A stretch of 64,000 bases of DNA from Siderastrea radians (taxonomy: Eukaryota; Cnidaria; Anthozoa; Scleractinia; Rhizangiidae). The stretch spans positions 52,218,341 to 52,282,340 of the forward strand of contig OZ024890.1 in assembly GCA_964017195.1 (NCBI GenBank), written 5' to 3'. Made by a program: the position numbers and the translations under genes. Under the pieces are notes generated by a model. That model saw only the letters and a program-made list of their open reading frames with translations. It was not told the DNA's origin and ran no database searches. Shown here in pieces: positions 36,300 through 43,447 of the stretch. Each line of letters begins with the position of its first letter. Within the stretch, counting starts at the first letter, position 1.

Positions 36300-36503
36300 T
36301 TAATCTGCGTTTAAATTATGTCGATGTTTTTTAGTTTTTAAATGACATGTTTTTCCAGACAAAGTATAATTGCGACCTGTATTACATATCTCACAATACC
36401 ATTCCTTATTCAACATGTACATGGTTCTTCGTTTTGTTTTTTCTTCTTTAGTTAAATTCTGATTTGGTCTACCACGACCTCTCTTAACAATTGCGTTATC
36501 CAT
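36300..36503 (-). CDS. AT-hook / C2H2 zinc-finger small protein
   Basis: The product has 67 residues starting MDNAIVKRGRGRP. RGRGRP is an AT-hook core that binds the minor groove of AT-rich DNA. It is followed by one zinc-finger-like unit, CEICNTGRNYTLSGKTCHLKTKKH. I chose the ATG at 36,503 over an in-frame one 42 bases upstream because it lies directly after the ATAGTAT/TATATAT motif. It sits downstream of the DUF5754-like gene and 39 bp before polB, so it is probably a DNA-binding protein of the replication module. Its exact role is unknown. Confidence 0.75.
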   Translation of the reverse strand: MDNAIVKRGRGRPNQNLTKEEKTKRRTMYMLNKEWYCEICNTGRNYTLSGKTCHLKTKKHRHNLNAD

Positions 36504-36528
36504 ATATATAATACTATATATTATATTT
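36504..36528 (-). promoter_or_regulatory. Class 1 start motif before the AT-hook gene
   Basis: ATAGTAT (36,511-36,517, minus strand) is 7 nt from the ATG, in an AT-only context. Confidence 0.6.
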
Positions 36529-36538
36529 TTAAATATGT

Positions 36539-36838
36539 TCACCACAGAAGATGGTAACTCCAGTAATTAGCATATCTAGGATCCTTGTATGTTAATTTAC
36601 CATATCTATTTTTTATTTTAGAGGCTCTTTTACGATATCGCAAACGCCTTTCTGGATCTTTATGTACCAAGAAATCTTCATACTGCCTGTCCCCAAAGTG
36701 TATTTTTTCACCATTTTTAAGCATTACAACATACTTTTTATCTTTACGGCTAGAATAATTAAGATCCTTAGCTCCGTACACATGCTTAGCCCTGAATTTT
36801 AAGGAATTGAATTCGTCTCCAAACTTGAGATTTTTCAT
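36539..36838 (-). CDS. Conserved small virus-like protein (DUF5754-like)
   Basis: This is a 99-residue basic protein with the pattern KIHFGDRQYEDFLVHKDPERR followed by a C-terminal YWSYHLLW. I know that pattern from small proteins of Polintons and large DNA viruses (family number recalled, not checked). Function is unknown; the basic charge and the place among replication genes suggest a nucleic-acid role. Its stop is 36 bp before the ATG of the AT-hook gene. The start context TAACATAATTATAATG fits neither promoter class well. Confidence 0.8.
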   Translation of the reverse strand: MKNLKFGDEFNSLKFRAKHVYGAKDLNYSSRKDKKYVVMLKNGEKIHFGDRQYEDFLVHKDPERRLRYRKRASKIKNRYGKLTYKDPRYANYWSYHLLW

Positions 36839-36843
36839 TATAA

Positions 36844-37701
36844 TTATGTTACATATTTATGCATGTAGTTGCAATGATTTTGTAATGTTTCTGATGATCG
36901 GAATTTTTTAATACAATGCTTACATTTGATTCTAACACCCTGGAAATAAAGTATGATTTCTTTAATGATCTCATCATAATCATTGCTGACTAATATTTTG
37001 TAATTGTTGTTTTCATACTCTTGTAGCATCATTTCCTGTTCTTTTGAAAGCTTTCCGTAACCAGTTGGTGTTTTAAATTCAATTCCAAAACCTGTGTAAT
37101 TTAAATGCAAATTTCCAATTAATAGATCACAAGTTCCCTTCTGATAACCCATGTTGTATGATTTTATTCTCATGTTACAATTAATTTGATTTTCACCTAA
37201 TGAAGGTAATAGGATTGCTTTAGGATAATTGTTTCTAATAAAGTTGACTACCTTTTTATGTAAATCATATTCTGTATTTATATTGAATGTTAGCATTTTG
37301 TATGGTCTGTTGTTGAATTCATACTTGCCGGTTTTTCTGATTGATGGTAAAACATCTTTTGTTACCCATCGTTGGAAATCTTTAGCTTTATCTATGTTTG
37401 ATCTCAAAATTAGGCCATACAGTCCAGATTCATTTATATAAATTGTGTTTCCAGTGTTCCGTTTTAAAGGGAACGATTCGTTCCCCTTGGATTTGGGGTT
37501 ATTTTTTAGGGGGAACGATTCGTTCCCCTTGGATTTGAGTATCTTAAGTGAACATTTATCTTCTGGAGCAACATGATCACGAATAGCTTTACGAGTATTT
37601 TTATAATTTAAAATGCTGGCAACTGTTTTACCACGGAACCATATATCATCATCTTTTTTGATAATAATCAGTTTTTGACCTTCATAAGTGAAACCTTTCA
37701 T
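36844..37701 (-). CDS. BRO-N / PD-(D/E)XK nuclease / C2H2 fusion
   Basis: A 285-residue protein in three parts. Residues about 18-123 form a BRO-N (Baculovirus repeated ORF) DNA-binding domain (IWFRGKTVASILNY, YINESGLYGLILRS, FQRWVTKDVLPSIRKTG). Residues about 140-250 match a VRR-NUC/PD-(D/E)XK nuclease: GTCDLLI (Asp192), GIEFKT (Glu208, Lys210), LSKEQ (Gln222). The tail is a C2H2 finger (CKHC...HCNYMH). A 14-residue block (KSKGNESFPLKNNP) is duplicated in tandem inside BRO-N. Probably a nuclease in replication, repair or host DNA attack. It starts after a class 1 motif and stops 6 bp before the next gene. Confidence 0.85.
   Translation of the reverse strand: MKGFTYEGQKLIIIKKDDDIWFRGKTVASILNYKNTRKAIRDHVAPEDKCSLKILKSKGNESFPLKNNPKSKGNESFPLKRNTGNTIYINESGLYGLILRSNIDKAKDFQRWVTKDVLPSIRKTGKYEFNNRPYKMLTFNINTEYDLHKKVVNFIRNNYPKAILLPSLGENQINCNMRIKSYNMGYQKGTCDLLIGNLHLNYTGFGIEFKTPTGYGKLSKEQEMMLQEYENNNYKILVSNDYDEIIKEIILYFQGVRIKCKHCIKKFRSSETLQNHCNYMHKYVT
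37469..37539 (-). repeat. In-frame duplicated palindromic unit
   Basis: Two copies 42 bp apart, each containing GGGAACGATTCGTTCCCC TT, a 17-nt near-palindrome. They add 14 residues to the BRO-N domain. Confidence 0.85.
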
Positions 37702-37722
37702 ATGTATATACTATATATTTTT
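37702..37722 (-). promoter_or_regulatory. Class 1 start motif before the BRO-N nuclease
   Basis: ATAGTATAT (with ATAGTAT at 37,708-37,714 on the minus strand) lies 6 nt before the ATG. Confidence 0.6.
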
Positions 37723-37836
37723 ATTTTTTAAATAAGATAGCCAGAAACAATTATATTTTTGGCTACTAAAAGCAAAAGACAGCATATACTGTATCGATTG
37801 ATATAATATATATTAGATAATTCTCTTTAAAACACT

Positions 37837-38877
37837 TTATATATCTCTTAAGTCCTTCATTGGAACCCAACTGTTAAATTCATCACTGTATCCCTTCCAT
37901 TTGACTAAAGCTTGTTTCTTCTTGTAATCCCTCCGAATAACTTTATCAATTCTGAATACCTGTTGTTCAGCTTTCAGTAATTCAGGTTCATAAAAACTCC
38001 CTTCAATGTCTTCATCTCTGAGATCCTTCAGTTTGTATGTGATTGGATTGGTATGTTGTATTTCATCAACTGTGAAAATTTCCTCAGACCAATTTGGGGT
38101 ATATCCTTTATCAAACACATTCCGTTTATACTTACTTATTCTAACCTTATCACCAACTTGAAATTTCGGTTTTTGTTTTAATGTTTCCATATCACCGTAC
38201 AGATTAAAGTAAACAACTCCTTCATTCTTCTTTTTGCTTGCTTCTGTAGGTGTCATCTTTGTGCTTGAATGTCTGGTATTGTTATACTGTTTCACTAATT
38301 TAGGTAACATGTCAAGATACTGTGTATTACCTTGAACAGTAAACTGTTTCCACATTTTGGTTTTGATTGTACGGTTCCATCTTTCACAAACTGACGACTT
38401 TTCCTCATTCTCAGTTGAGTACAAGGTTATTTTATTCTTATCAAGTAGTTCCTTAACATGTTTGTTGTAATACTCTTTGCCTTTGTCTGTCCAAAGATAT
38501 TGTGGTTTACGCCCCTCTTTGAATATTGTTTTAAAAGCATTCATAACGGTTTCACCCTTTTTATTTTTTAATGGAACTATCCAACCGTATTTAGAGAATA
38601 CATCTAAAACCATAAGAAGATATCTGTAGCCAGCGTTCCATCGACTGAATTTTTGCATCTCAACGATATCTGAACACCATGTCTCGTCAATATGGTTTGT
38701 AATAACTCTTCTAGTTTTAAATTTCCGTCTGATTGGTTTATGTAATTCATCGGCTAAATGTTGAGCCCAATCATCATAATTACTCAACGCCGCTTTCCGT
38801 TTTTTGGCTTCTTTTGTTTTACACCGAGACCCAGTTTCTGCTTCGTATTGATTAGAAATCGTGCTGTTTGTCCCCAT
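37837..38877 (-). CDS. Retroviral-type integrase with chromodomain
   Basis: This enzyme inserts the element into chromosomes. The DDE residues are Asp70 (CSDIVEM), Asp131 (LWTDKGKEY) and Glu165 (SSVCERWNRTIK). A C-terminal chromodomain (about 307-346: RIDKVIRRDY..ALVKWKGY..FNSWVP) probably steers integration to modified histones. The first ATG gives 346 residues, but its first 94 bp overlap the end of the PLA2-like gene in another frame, and neither promoter motif precedes it, so internal initiation, splicing or a bicistronic mRNA is likely. No zinc-binding HHCC domain is visible at the N-terminus. The reading frame is intact. Confidence 0.93.
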   Translation of the reverse strand: MGTNSTISNQYEAETGSRCKTKEAKKRKAALSNYDDWAQHLADELHKPIRRKFKTRRVITNHIDETWCSDIVEMQKFSRWNAGYRYLLMVLDVFSKYGWIVPLKNKKGETVMNAFKTIFKEGRKPQYLWTDKGKEYYNKHVKELLDKNKITLYSTENEEKSSVCERWNRTIKTKMWKQFTVQGNTQYLDMLPKLVKQYNNTRHSSTKMTPTEASKKKNEGVVYFNLYGDMETLKQKPKFQVGDKVRISKYKRNVFDKGYTPNWSEEIFTVDEIQHTNPITYKLKDLRDEDIEGSFYEPELLKAEQQVFRIDKVIRRDYKKKQALVKWKGYSDEFNSWVPMKDLRDI

Positions 38878-39389
38878 TTTGGCATCTGTCCATAAGGTAT
38901 TTTATCCAATGACTTGACCATTACTTTGTCACATTCACCTTTGTCCTTCCCCATGTCATAACAAATATCATGATGAGCTGATATTCTATCAACTTCATTG
39001 TAAGGTTGTACGTGCCACTTGGTGACCTCTCCAGTGTTTTTATCATACTCTAACTGTTTATCGAGAGGGTTGTATGCCCCCATGTATTTATACTTTCCAG
39101 GAGTCCATCCAGCTTTTGGTCTCGGTATTTTCCCAATTAGTTTATGTATATCAACACCAGCGCCATCCAAATCCTTTCTGTCGGTTTTATACTTTCTATT
39201 TGGTCTAATTTTGGTTGATAATTGATCAAGAGCTTGACTTCCGACATTTTGAATCATTGGATTCAACTTATCTAGAGCATAATCGATAGCCTTTTTCTGC
39301 AGTTTTGGGTTTCTCAAGGCTTCTGATCCATAATATCTTCCCATTTCAACTGCCTTTTTTCCAAGCCAAGGAATACCGTGGTGAATCAT
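38784..39389 (-). pseudogene. PLA2-like virion protein, main part (frameshifted)
   Basis: The C-terminal half carries the parvovirus-VP1-like phospholipase A2 signature: calcium loop region YKYMGAYNPLD (about 100-110) and catalytic AHHDICYD (His140, Asp141). In parvoviruses this enzyme opens the endosomal membrane. Residues 1-60 are helical. The open frame extends upstream of the first ATG into the neighbouring small zinc protein (39,419-39,604), which lies in a different frame. In related elements the two are one polypeptide, so I read this as one gene split by a frameshift between about 39,440 and 39,470. Confidence 0.8.
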
Positions 39390-39418
39390 TAAATCAGTAC
39401 CAGTCGATGCTACTGTAT

Positions 39419-39604
39419 CTAGTAAGCCCGCCCCTTTCGACGGGCGACCCCGTTTCCCGCCTGTTTAACGAATTTAGTCTTAGTGATTCCACATTCTGCA
39501 CAAGTACATTTAAGCATAAGCCTCCCATTTTTAGCCTGTTCATGTCGTTCACTTCCTGGCACACATTCTGTTACCTTTTTTTGTTTCACGCAATATGATT
39601 TCAT
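39419..39604 (-). pseudogene. DUF5679-like zinc protein (N-terminal piece of the PLA2 gene)
   Basis: The product has 61 residues: MKSYCVKQKKVTECVPG, then RLMLKCTCAECGITKTKFVK. The pair CT-C-AECG and the TKFVK ending match the DUF5679 family of small zinc-ribbon proteins of Polintons and large viruses. The first CxxC half is damaged here (CVKQ rather than the usual CVKC). The last residues (VARRKGRAY) look like out-of-frame translation after the shift. A class 2 motif precedes the ATG. Confidence 0.75.
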
Positions 39605-39622
39605 ATATATATGAGTTAGATA
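39605..39622 (-). promoter_or_regulatory. Class 2 (virion-gene) start motif before the DUF5679/PLA2 gene
   Basis: ATCTAACTCATATATAT runs into the ATG on the minus strand (ATCTAAC at 39,615-39,621). Confidence 0.65.
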
Positions 39623-40098
39623 TTTTTAAAATGCTGTTCTAAGAATTTCTCATTTTTAACCGTGTTAAATATGTCGAAAACTTCCAACAGATCAAAATAT
39701 GATTTGCCCTTATTCATCTCATTTAAAAAGTATAAACAAAAGTAACCACATGTTGTCGTCATTAAATTTTGTATTTGGTTATTTTGATGAAGAAGTGTTA
39801 AATTCTTTTTTCTTGCGTGATTAACAATTTCTTGGAAGGGAGGTAAACCAAAGCTATCAAAGTAATTGACCACGTTATCTTTCACATATGTGGATACCCA
39901 ATGGCTACCGCTCATATATGATGGTTCCAGATTGTAAATGAATAGAGCCTGTCTATGATTGTGCGGCACTGATTCATCTCTAGAAAGAACATCTTTAATT
40001 GGGATATTCAGATATTTACACCATTTTATTAAATCGTAATTGCTTAATGGGACATTGTTATGGAATTTTGGTTTTACAACAAAATGTTTAGAAGAGGG
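39616..40098 (-). CDS. Adenovirus-type maturation cysteine protease
   Basis: Cleaves capsid precursors during virion maturation. Catalytic residues are in adenain order: GSHWVS (His), NYFDSFG (Asp), NNQIQ (Gln), TTTCGYFCLYF (Cys). There is no ATG at the expected N-terminus. The frame runs open from 39,969 upstream through VPLSNYDLIKWCKYL, a conserved protease N-terminal helix, into the 3' end of the preceding gene in another frame. The start could come from ribosomal frameshifting at the A-rich run near 40,155 (T-rich on the plus strand), from splicing, or from a lost ATG. The upper boundary given is where the frame meets the upstream gene's 3' end, not a start codon. Confidence 0.85.
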   Translation of the reverse strand, partial: PSSKHFVVKPKFHNNVPLSNYDLIKWCKYLNIPIKDVLSRDESVPHNHRQALFIYNLEPSYMSGSHWVSTYVKDNVVNYFDSFGLPPFQEIVNHARKKNLTLLHQNNQIQNLMTTTCGYFCLYFLNEMNKGKSYFDLLEVFDIFNTVKNEKFLEQHFKNI

Positions 40099-40904
40099 AC
40101 TTTTTTGAACGGTGAGTTCTTGCCTAATAGTAGACCTTCGCCCTTTTTTTGAGATTTTTTTTTTTTATTCCCCATACCGATTGTATCGTCTGGCCAATTT
40201 CCGTAAAAAGGCGGTGTTCTATAAGTGTTGGTCATCAAACCACCATCCTGTTCTGGTATAGATCTGGGTGGTCTTTGTTTAGGTCGTCCCATCTGAGGAG
40301 CTCCTTTACCAGTCATCTTCTTTATTGCCTCAATAGCTAAAGGGACTCCAATTGATGCAAGGAGAGTCCCTAAGAACCCACCTGTTTGTACTTTTGTCGG
40401 TTTTATATGAACACCAGAGCCTGTTTGTAGAGAATTTAATATATCTTGTTTTTGTTTTGTGGTCAAAAGATGTTTATATGCTATCAACTGGTTGATTTTA
40501 TTTTGTGGTATTAGGAACCCACCGGTTTGTAAACCTTTTCCAGATATCTTTTTGACGATCTGAGATGCTCCTTCACTAGCTGCTCCAGCAAGTGCTGATA
40601 AACCAATAGTTTTTGCTAATGTTGGTGCAAATGTTCTCCCAAGAGCCAATACTGTAGAGAGTAAAGATCCACCTAATTGCTTTCGAATGTTTGTTTTTGC
40701 TAGTTTGATGTCCATTCCCTTTTTCAATTTTCTATTTTTATCCAATCGCTTAACTATATTCTGAGGTACATACAGAGTGTCATTCCCAGATAGAGAGTCC
40801 TTCGTAAGCCTTAGAACTATTGTTTCTCTTTTATGATACGCGTTACTAAGATTCTTTTTCTGGTTTGGTGATAAACTAACTTTAATTTCGTATAGTTGTG
40901 TCAT
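40074..40904 (-). CDS. Polinton core/minor virion protein (adenovirus pX-like)
   Basis: 276 residues starting MTQLYEIKVSLSPNQ. The first 70 residues are a compact domain (LRLTKDSLSGNDTLYVPQNIVKRL), followed by Gly-rich hydrophobic stretches (GGSLLSTVLALGRTFAPTLAKTIGL; GGFLGTLLASIGVPLAIEAIKK) and a basic tail (NKKKKSQKKGEG). The Gly-Gly-hydrophobic steps resemble cleavage and membrane-active regions of adenovirus core precursors; adintovirus descriptions call such proteins pX-like. It ends KKVPLLNILL and overlaps the open protease frame. A class 2 motif precedes the ATG. Confidence 0.75.
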   Translation of the reverse strand: MTQLYEIKVSLSPNQKKNLSNAYHKRETIVLRLTKDSLSGNDTLYVPQNIVKRLDKNRKLKKGMDIKLAKTNIRKQLGGSLLSTVLALGRTFAPTLAKTIGLSALAGAASEGASQIVKKISGKGLQTGGFLIPQNKINQLIAYKHLLTTKQKQDILNSLQTGSGVHIKPTKVQTGGFLGTLLASIGVPLAIEAIKKMTGKGAPQMGRPKQRPPRSIPEQDGGLMTNTYRTPPFYGNWPDDTIGMGNKKKKSQKKGEGLLLGKNSPFKKVPLLNILL

Positions 40905-40921
40905 ATATTATATGTTAGATA
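40905..40921 (-). promoter_or_regulatory. Class 2 start motif before the pX-like gene
   Basis: ATCTAACATATAATAT runs into the ATG on the minus strand. Confidence 0.65.
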
Positions 40922-40970
40922 AATTCTATTTTAAAAAACATATTCATTTAAATTTTCATCGATGTAAAAC

Positions 40971-42233
40971 TTATTTAACAACAACCTCACTCTCGTAAAA
41001 TACAATGCTATGAGCTCGGACGTTTGCTGCTGGGGCTACATTGAGACGATAATGGAGAATCAACTGTTTAGGATCTCTTGTCACTACCTCTTTCTGATAT
41101 GACAAATCGAAATAGATAAGACCATATAAACTGGTGTAATTTGCTATATTCAATTGTGTCCCACTGTTATAATCGTTTTTACGAAATGCATAACTCATAA
41201 GATCATTGAATATCCTAATTTTTGAATCTGCATCATATTCGAGCTCTGGGTAAAAAACGTTATTCCCATATTCAAGCCTACAGCTTGATAAAGAGCTGTT
41301 AGCATTAGCTGCATTCAGTTTGAAAGTGTCAAACAAATATGGACTCCTCTCTTCTTCATTATTATTTGGTGCATCTGTCCGCTGTAGATATATAAAAACA
41401 TGTTTAACGTCGTCGATAGCTGGACTGATTTGAAACATATTTTGAATAGCTCTGGTATTTGCTGACTGATTGTAGAGATCTCGCATATATGTCCAGGTTG
41501 TTGGCTTGAGAAACTCTGAAACGAAATTACTATACATACTGTCTTTTGGGATCAATCTTGGTAGCCAAAGATACAATCTTTTTACTACAACCCTTCCATC
41601 GTCAGCCGCTCCTGCTTTGTGAATTAATTCACTGTCTTCGTTAAGTGTAAGTTCAATTGTGAGCTGCATTGGGGGTAACATTTTTCTTTCTAATTCTTGG
41701 AAAAAACTGTATCGATTCAATGGTATCATCTCGTTAATCGTTTTAGCTCCCCCATTACCGTCGTTTTGTGCTGCTTGGGTTAAAATACGACGGGCTTCGA
41801 ATCCTGCATTTGTATTTGCTGTTGTGTTATCAGTATCAAGATACCAGAACGAATTCTTTCCAACGGATCGACTGAAGTCATCACTGTATTCGAGGAGATT
41901 TTTGACATTCGTAATTCTATGTAAATTATCACTCTCGTATACTATTTTACCAGACGATTTAATAACCATATGTCTGATTAGACTGTGAGATCCGTTTATC
42001 ATTGTGATGCGATCCGCTGAAGCATATCCAGTACCATCTGCCCTTTTTTGAAGCTCTTTAGTTACTTCGAAATACCCATTAAAAAAATCGAACATAGTCG
42101 ACCTATCGTTGATTGTGAATCTGTAACCTGTCTTTTTCTGTGATTGATTGTTACCAGGCTGTTCAATGACATTATCCAAATGGAAACGAACGTATTCATA
42201 TCGTTGAAGATTTTCATTTGTTCTGAAACTCAT
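40971..42233 (-). CDS. Major capsid protein (double jelly-roll type)
   Basis: 420 residues, intact. It contains the features of Polinton hexon-like MCPs: an N-terminal YEYVRFHLDN strand region, LPPMQLTIELTLNEDSELI and VKRLYLWLPRL in the first barrel, and LFDTFKLNAAN, GLIYFDLSY and KQLILHYRLN in the second. Function and fold are from family knowledge; trimers would form the icosahedral shell. The length is within the range I expect for animal Polintons. ATG follows a class 2 motif. It lies between the pX-like gene and a small basic protein in the virion block. Confidence 0.88.
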   Translation of the reverse strand: MSFRTNENLQRYEYVRFHLDNVIEQPGNNQSQKKTGYRFTINDRSTMFDFFNGYFEVTKELQKRADGTGYASADRITMINGSHSLIRHMVIKSSGKIVYESDNLHRITNVKNLLEYSDDFSRSVGKNSFWYLDTDNTTANTNAGFEARRILTQAAQNDGNGGAKTINEMIPLNRYSFFQELERKMLPPMQLTIELTLNEDSELIHKAGAADDGRVVVKRLYLWLPRLIPKDSMYSNFVSEFLKPTTWTYMRDLYNQSANTRAIQNMFQISPAIDDVKHVFIYLQRTDAPNNNEEERSPYLFDTFKLNAANANSSLSSCRLEYGNNVFYPELEYDADSKIRIFNDLMSYAFRKNDYNSGTQLNIANYTSLYGLIYFDLSYQKEVVTRDPKQLILHYRLNVAPAANVRAHSIVFYESEVVVK

Positions 42234-42252
42234 TTATATGAGTAGTTTAGAT
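42234..42252 (-). promoter_or_regulatory. Class 2 start motif before the MCP
   Basis: ATCTAAACTACTCATATAA runs into the ATG on the minus strand. Confidence 0.65.
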
Positions 42253-42275
42253 AAAATTCACTTTTTAATAACATT

Positions 42276-42647
42276 TTAACGTCTTAATCCAGTACCAGAT
42301 ATAAGTCTATTCAGAATTGTGTTGTAATCTTCTTCTTGTTTTGGTTTAGTAGGTTTGGTTGGTTTCATGGTTTTATTCATTGATTGTTTAGTTAAACCGT
42401 GTAATTTTTTCATAATAAGCTCTCCGCTTTTTTCAGCTGCTTTTTTTCCCAGTTTGTCTCCAGCATGTGAAATACCAGATTCAAGCGCTTTTTTGGCAAA
42501 AGGTTTTAAAACCATTTCTGGAACTTTACTTAATACCCTTCCAACCGGTTTGAAAATGTTATCAACAATGATCCCAGATCCTTTATGTTTATAAACAAAT
42601 CGACCTAGTTTCGGGTGATATACACGTTTATATTCATATGATGCCAT
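42276..42647 (-). CDS. Small basic virion protein
   Basis: 123 residues, strongly basic, starting MASYEYKRVYHPKLGRF. The middle is amphipathic (KPVGRVLSKVPEMVLKPFAKKALE) and the end is Lys/Thr/Pro-rich (MKPTKPTKPKQEEDY) with a terminal SGTGLRR. I do not recognise a named domain. Its position between MCP and penton genes, its size and its charge suggest a DNA-condensing or membrane-active core protein like adenovirus VI/VII. Confidence 0.7.
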   Translation of the reverse strand: MASYEYKRVYHPKLGRFVYKHKGSGIIVDNIFKPVGRVLSKVPEMVLKPFAKKALESGISHAGDKLGKKAAEKSGELIMKKLHGLTKQSMNKTMKPTKPTKPKQEEDYNTILNRLISGTGLRR

Positions 42648-42667
42648 CTATAACTATTAGTTAGATT
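42648..42667 (-). promoter_or_regulatory. Class 2 start motif before the small basic protein
   Basis: AATCTAACTAATAGTTATAG runs into the ATG on the minus strand. Confidence 0.6.
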
Positions 42668-43427
42668 AATCTCTCTTCTCTCTTAAAATCAAACTGAATG
42701 AAGTGTCACTATGATTAAGATCAATTATTCTTCGTTTGCCGTCGGTGATATAAATCCGAATTTTATGAATCGTATTTTTATTGACTGGATTGAACTGTAC
42801 TCGTCGAGGCTCTTGTGTGAAACTATAACTCGGGGTGAGAGTTGAAGTACTGAAACTATATATAATATCTGACTCTTCACCATCCACAAGACTATCACTT
42901 ATCAAATCACAATGAACATTCAATATTTCTCTGTCTTGTGAGAGATTAGGAATGTAATCTCCAACATTTACACTACTTGTTAGAATCTTTTTATTGAAAC
43001 CAATAAGATCATTAAAATTACTTTGAGTAAGATCTAATCTGTAATTTGAGGCTAGTGTTATTATTGTCCTGAATATAGTATCGTTAAACTCCAGAGTGAT
43101 TGGATATTGAGGGTTTGATGAAGTCCCTGTTTTTGTTTTTTCTTTGATTAAATTGTCAAAATCAATGTAATTCCACACTCCAGGGTTGAATATAATTTCC
43201 GTCCAATTAGCACCACTATCTGTTGACTATCTTATTTTCTGATTATTGAGTTCGTTTGTCACATTAAACCAAGTGAATGACATCGAAATGATTCGGTCTA
43301 GGCCTATTTCATATTGTCTGTTTGAATCTAGTATTATCGGATTACGGTATTTGATTGTGAAATCCGATGGTTTATTACTACTTTGGTTTTTTACGGTATG
43401 GGATGATAATACAAGTTGTCTATTCAT
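42666..43427 (-). pseudogene. Minor capsid (penton-like) protein with an in-frame stop
   Basis: Two parts in the same frame, 43,227-43,427 and downstream to 42,666, are separated by a single TAG at 43,227. The N-terminal part (MNRQLVLSSHTVKNQSSNK, YEIGLDRIISMSFTWFNV) and the C-terminal part (RLDLTQSNFNDLIGFN, RIYITDGKRRIIDLN) match the single jelly-roll vertex protein of Polintons. Nothing else is wrong with the frame, so the mutation is recent, or the stop is read through or is a sequencing error. No ATG restarts near the beginning of the second part. Class 2 motif at the start. Confidence 0.8.
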
Positions 43428-43447
43428 ATATATGATTAGTTTAGACT
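43428..43447 (-). promoter_or_regulatory. Class 2 start motif before the penton-like gene
   Basis: AGTCTAAACTAATCATATAT runs into the ATG on the minus strand. Confidence 0.65.

Noticed and set aside
41659..41988. Plus-strand ORF opposite the MCP
   Set aside because: Antisense shadow of a clear capsid gene, with no motif upstream.
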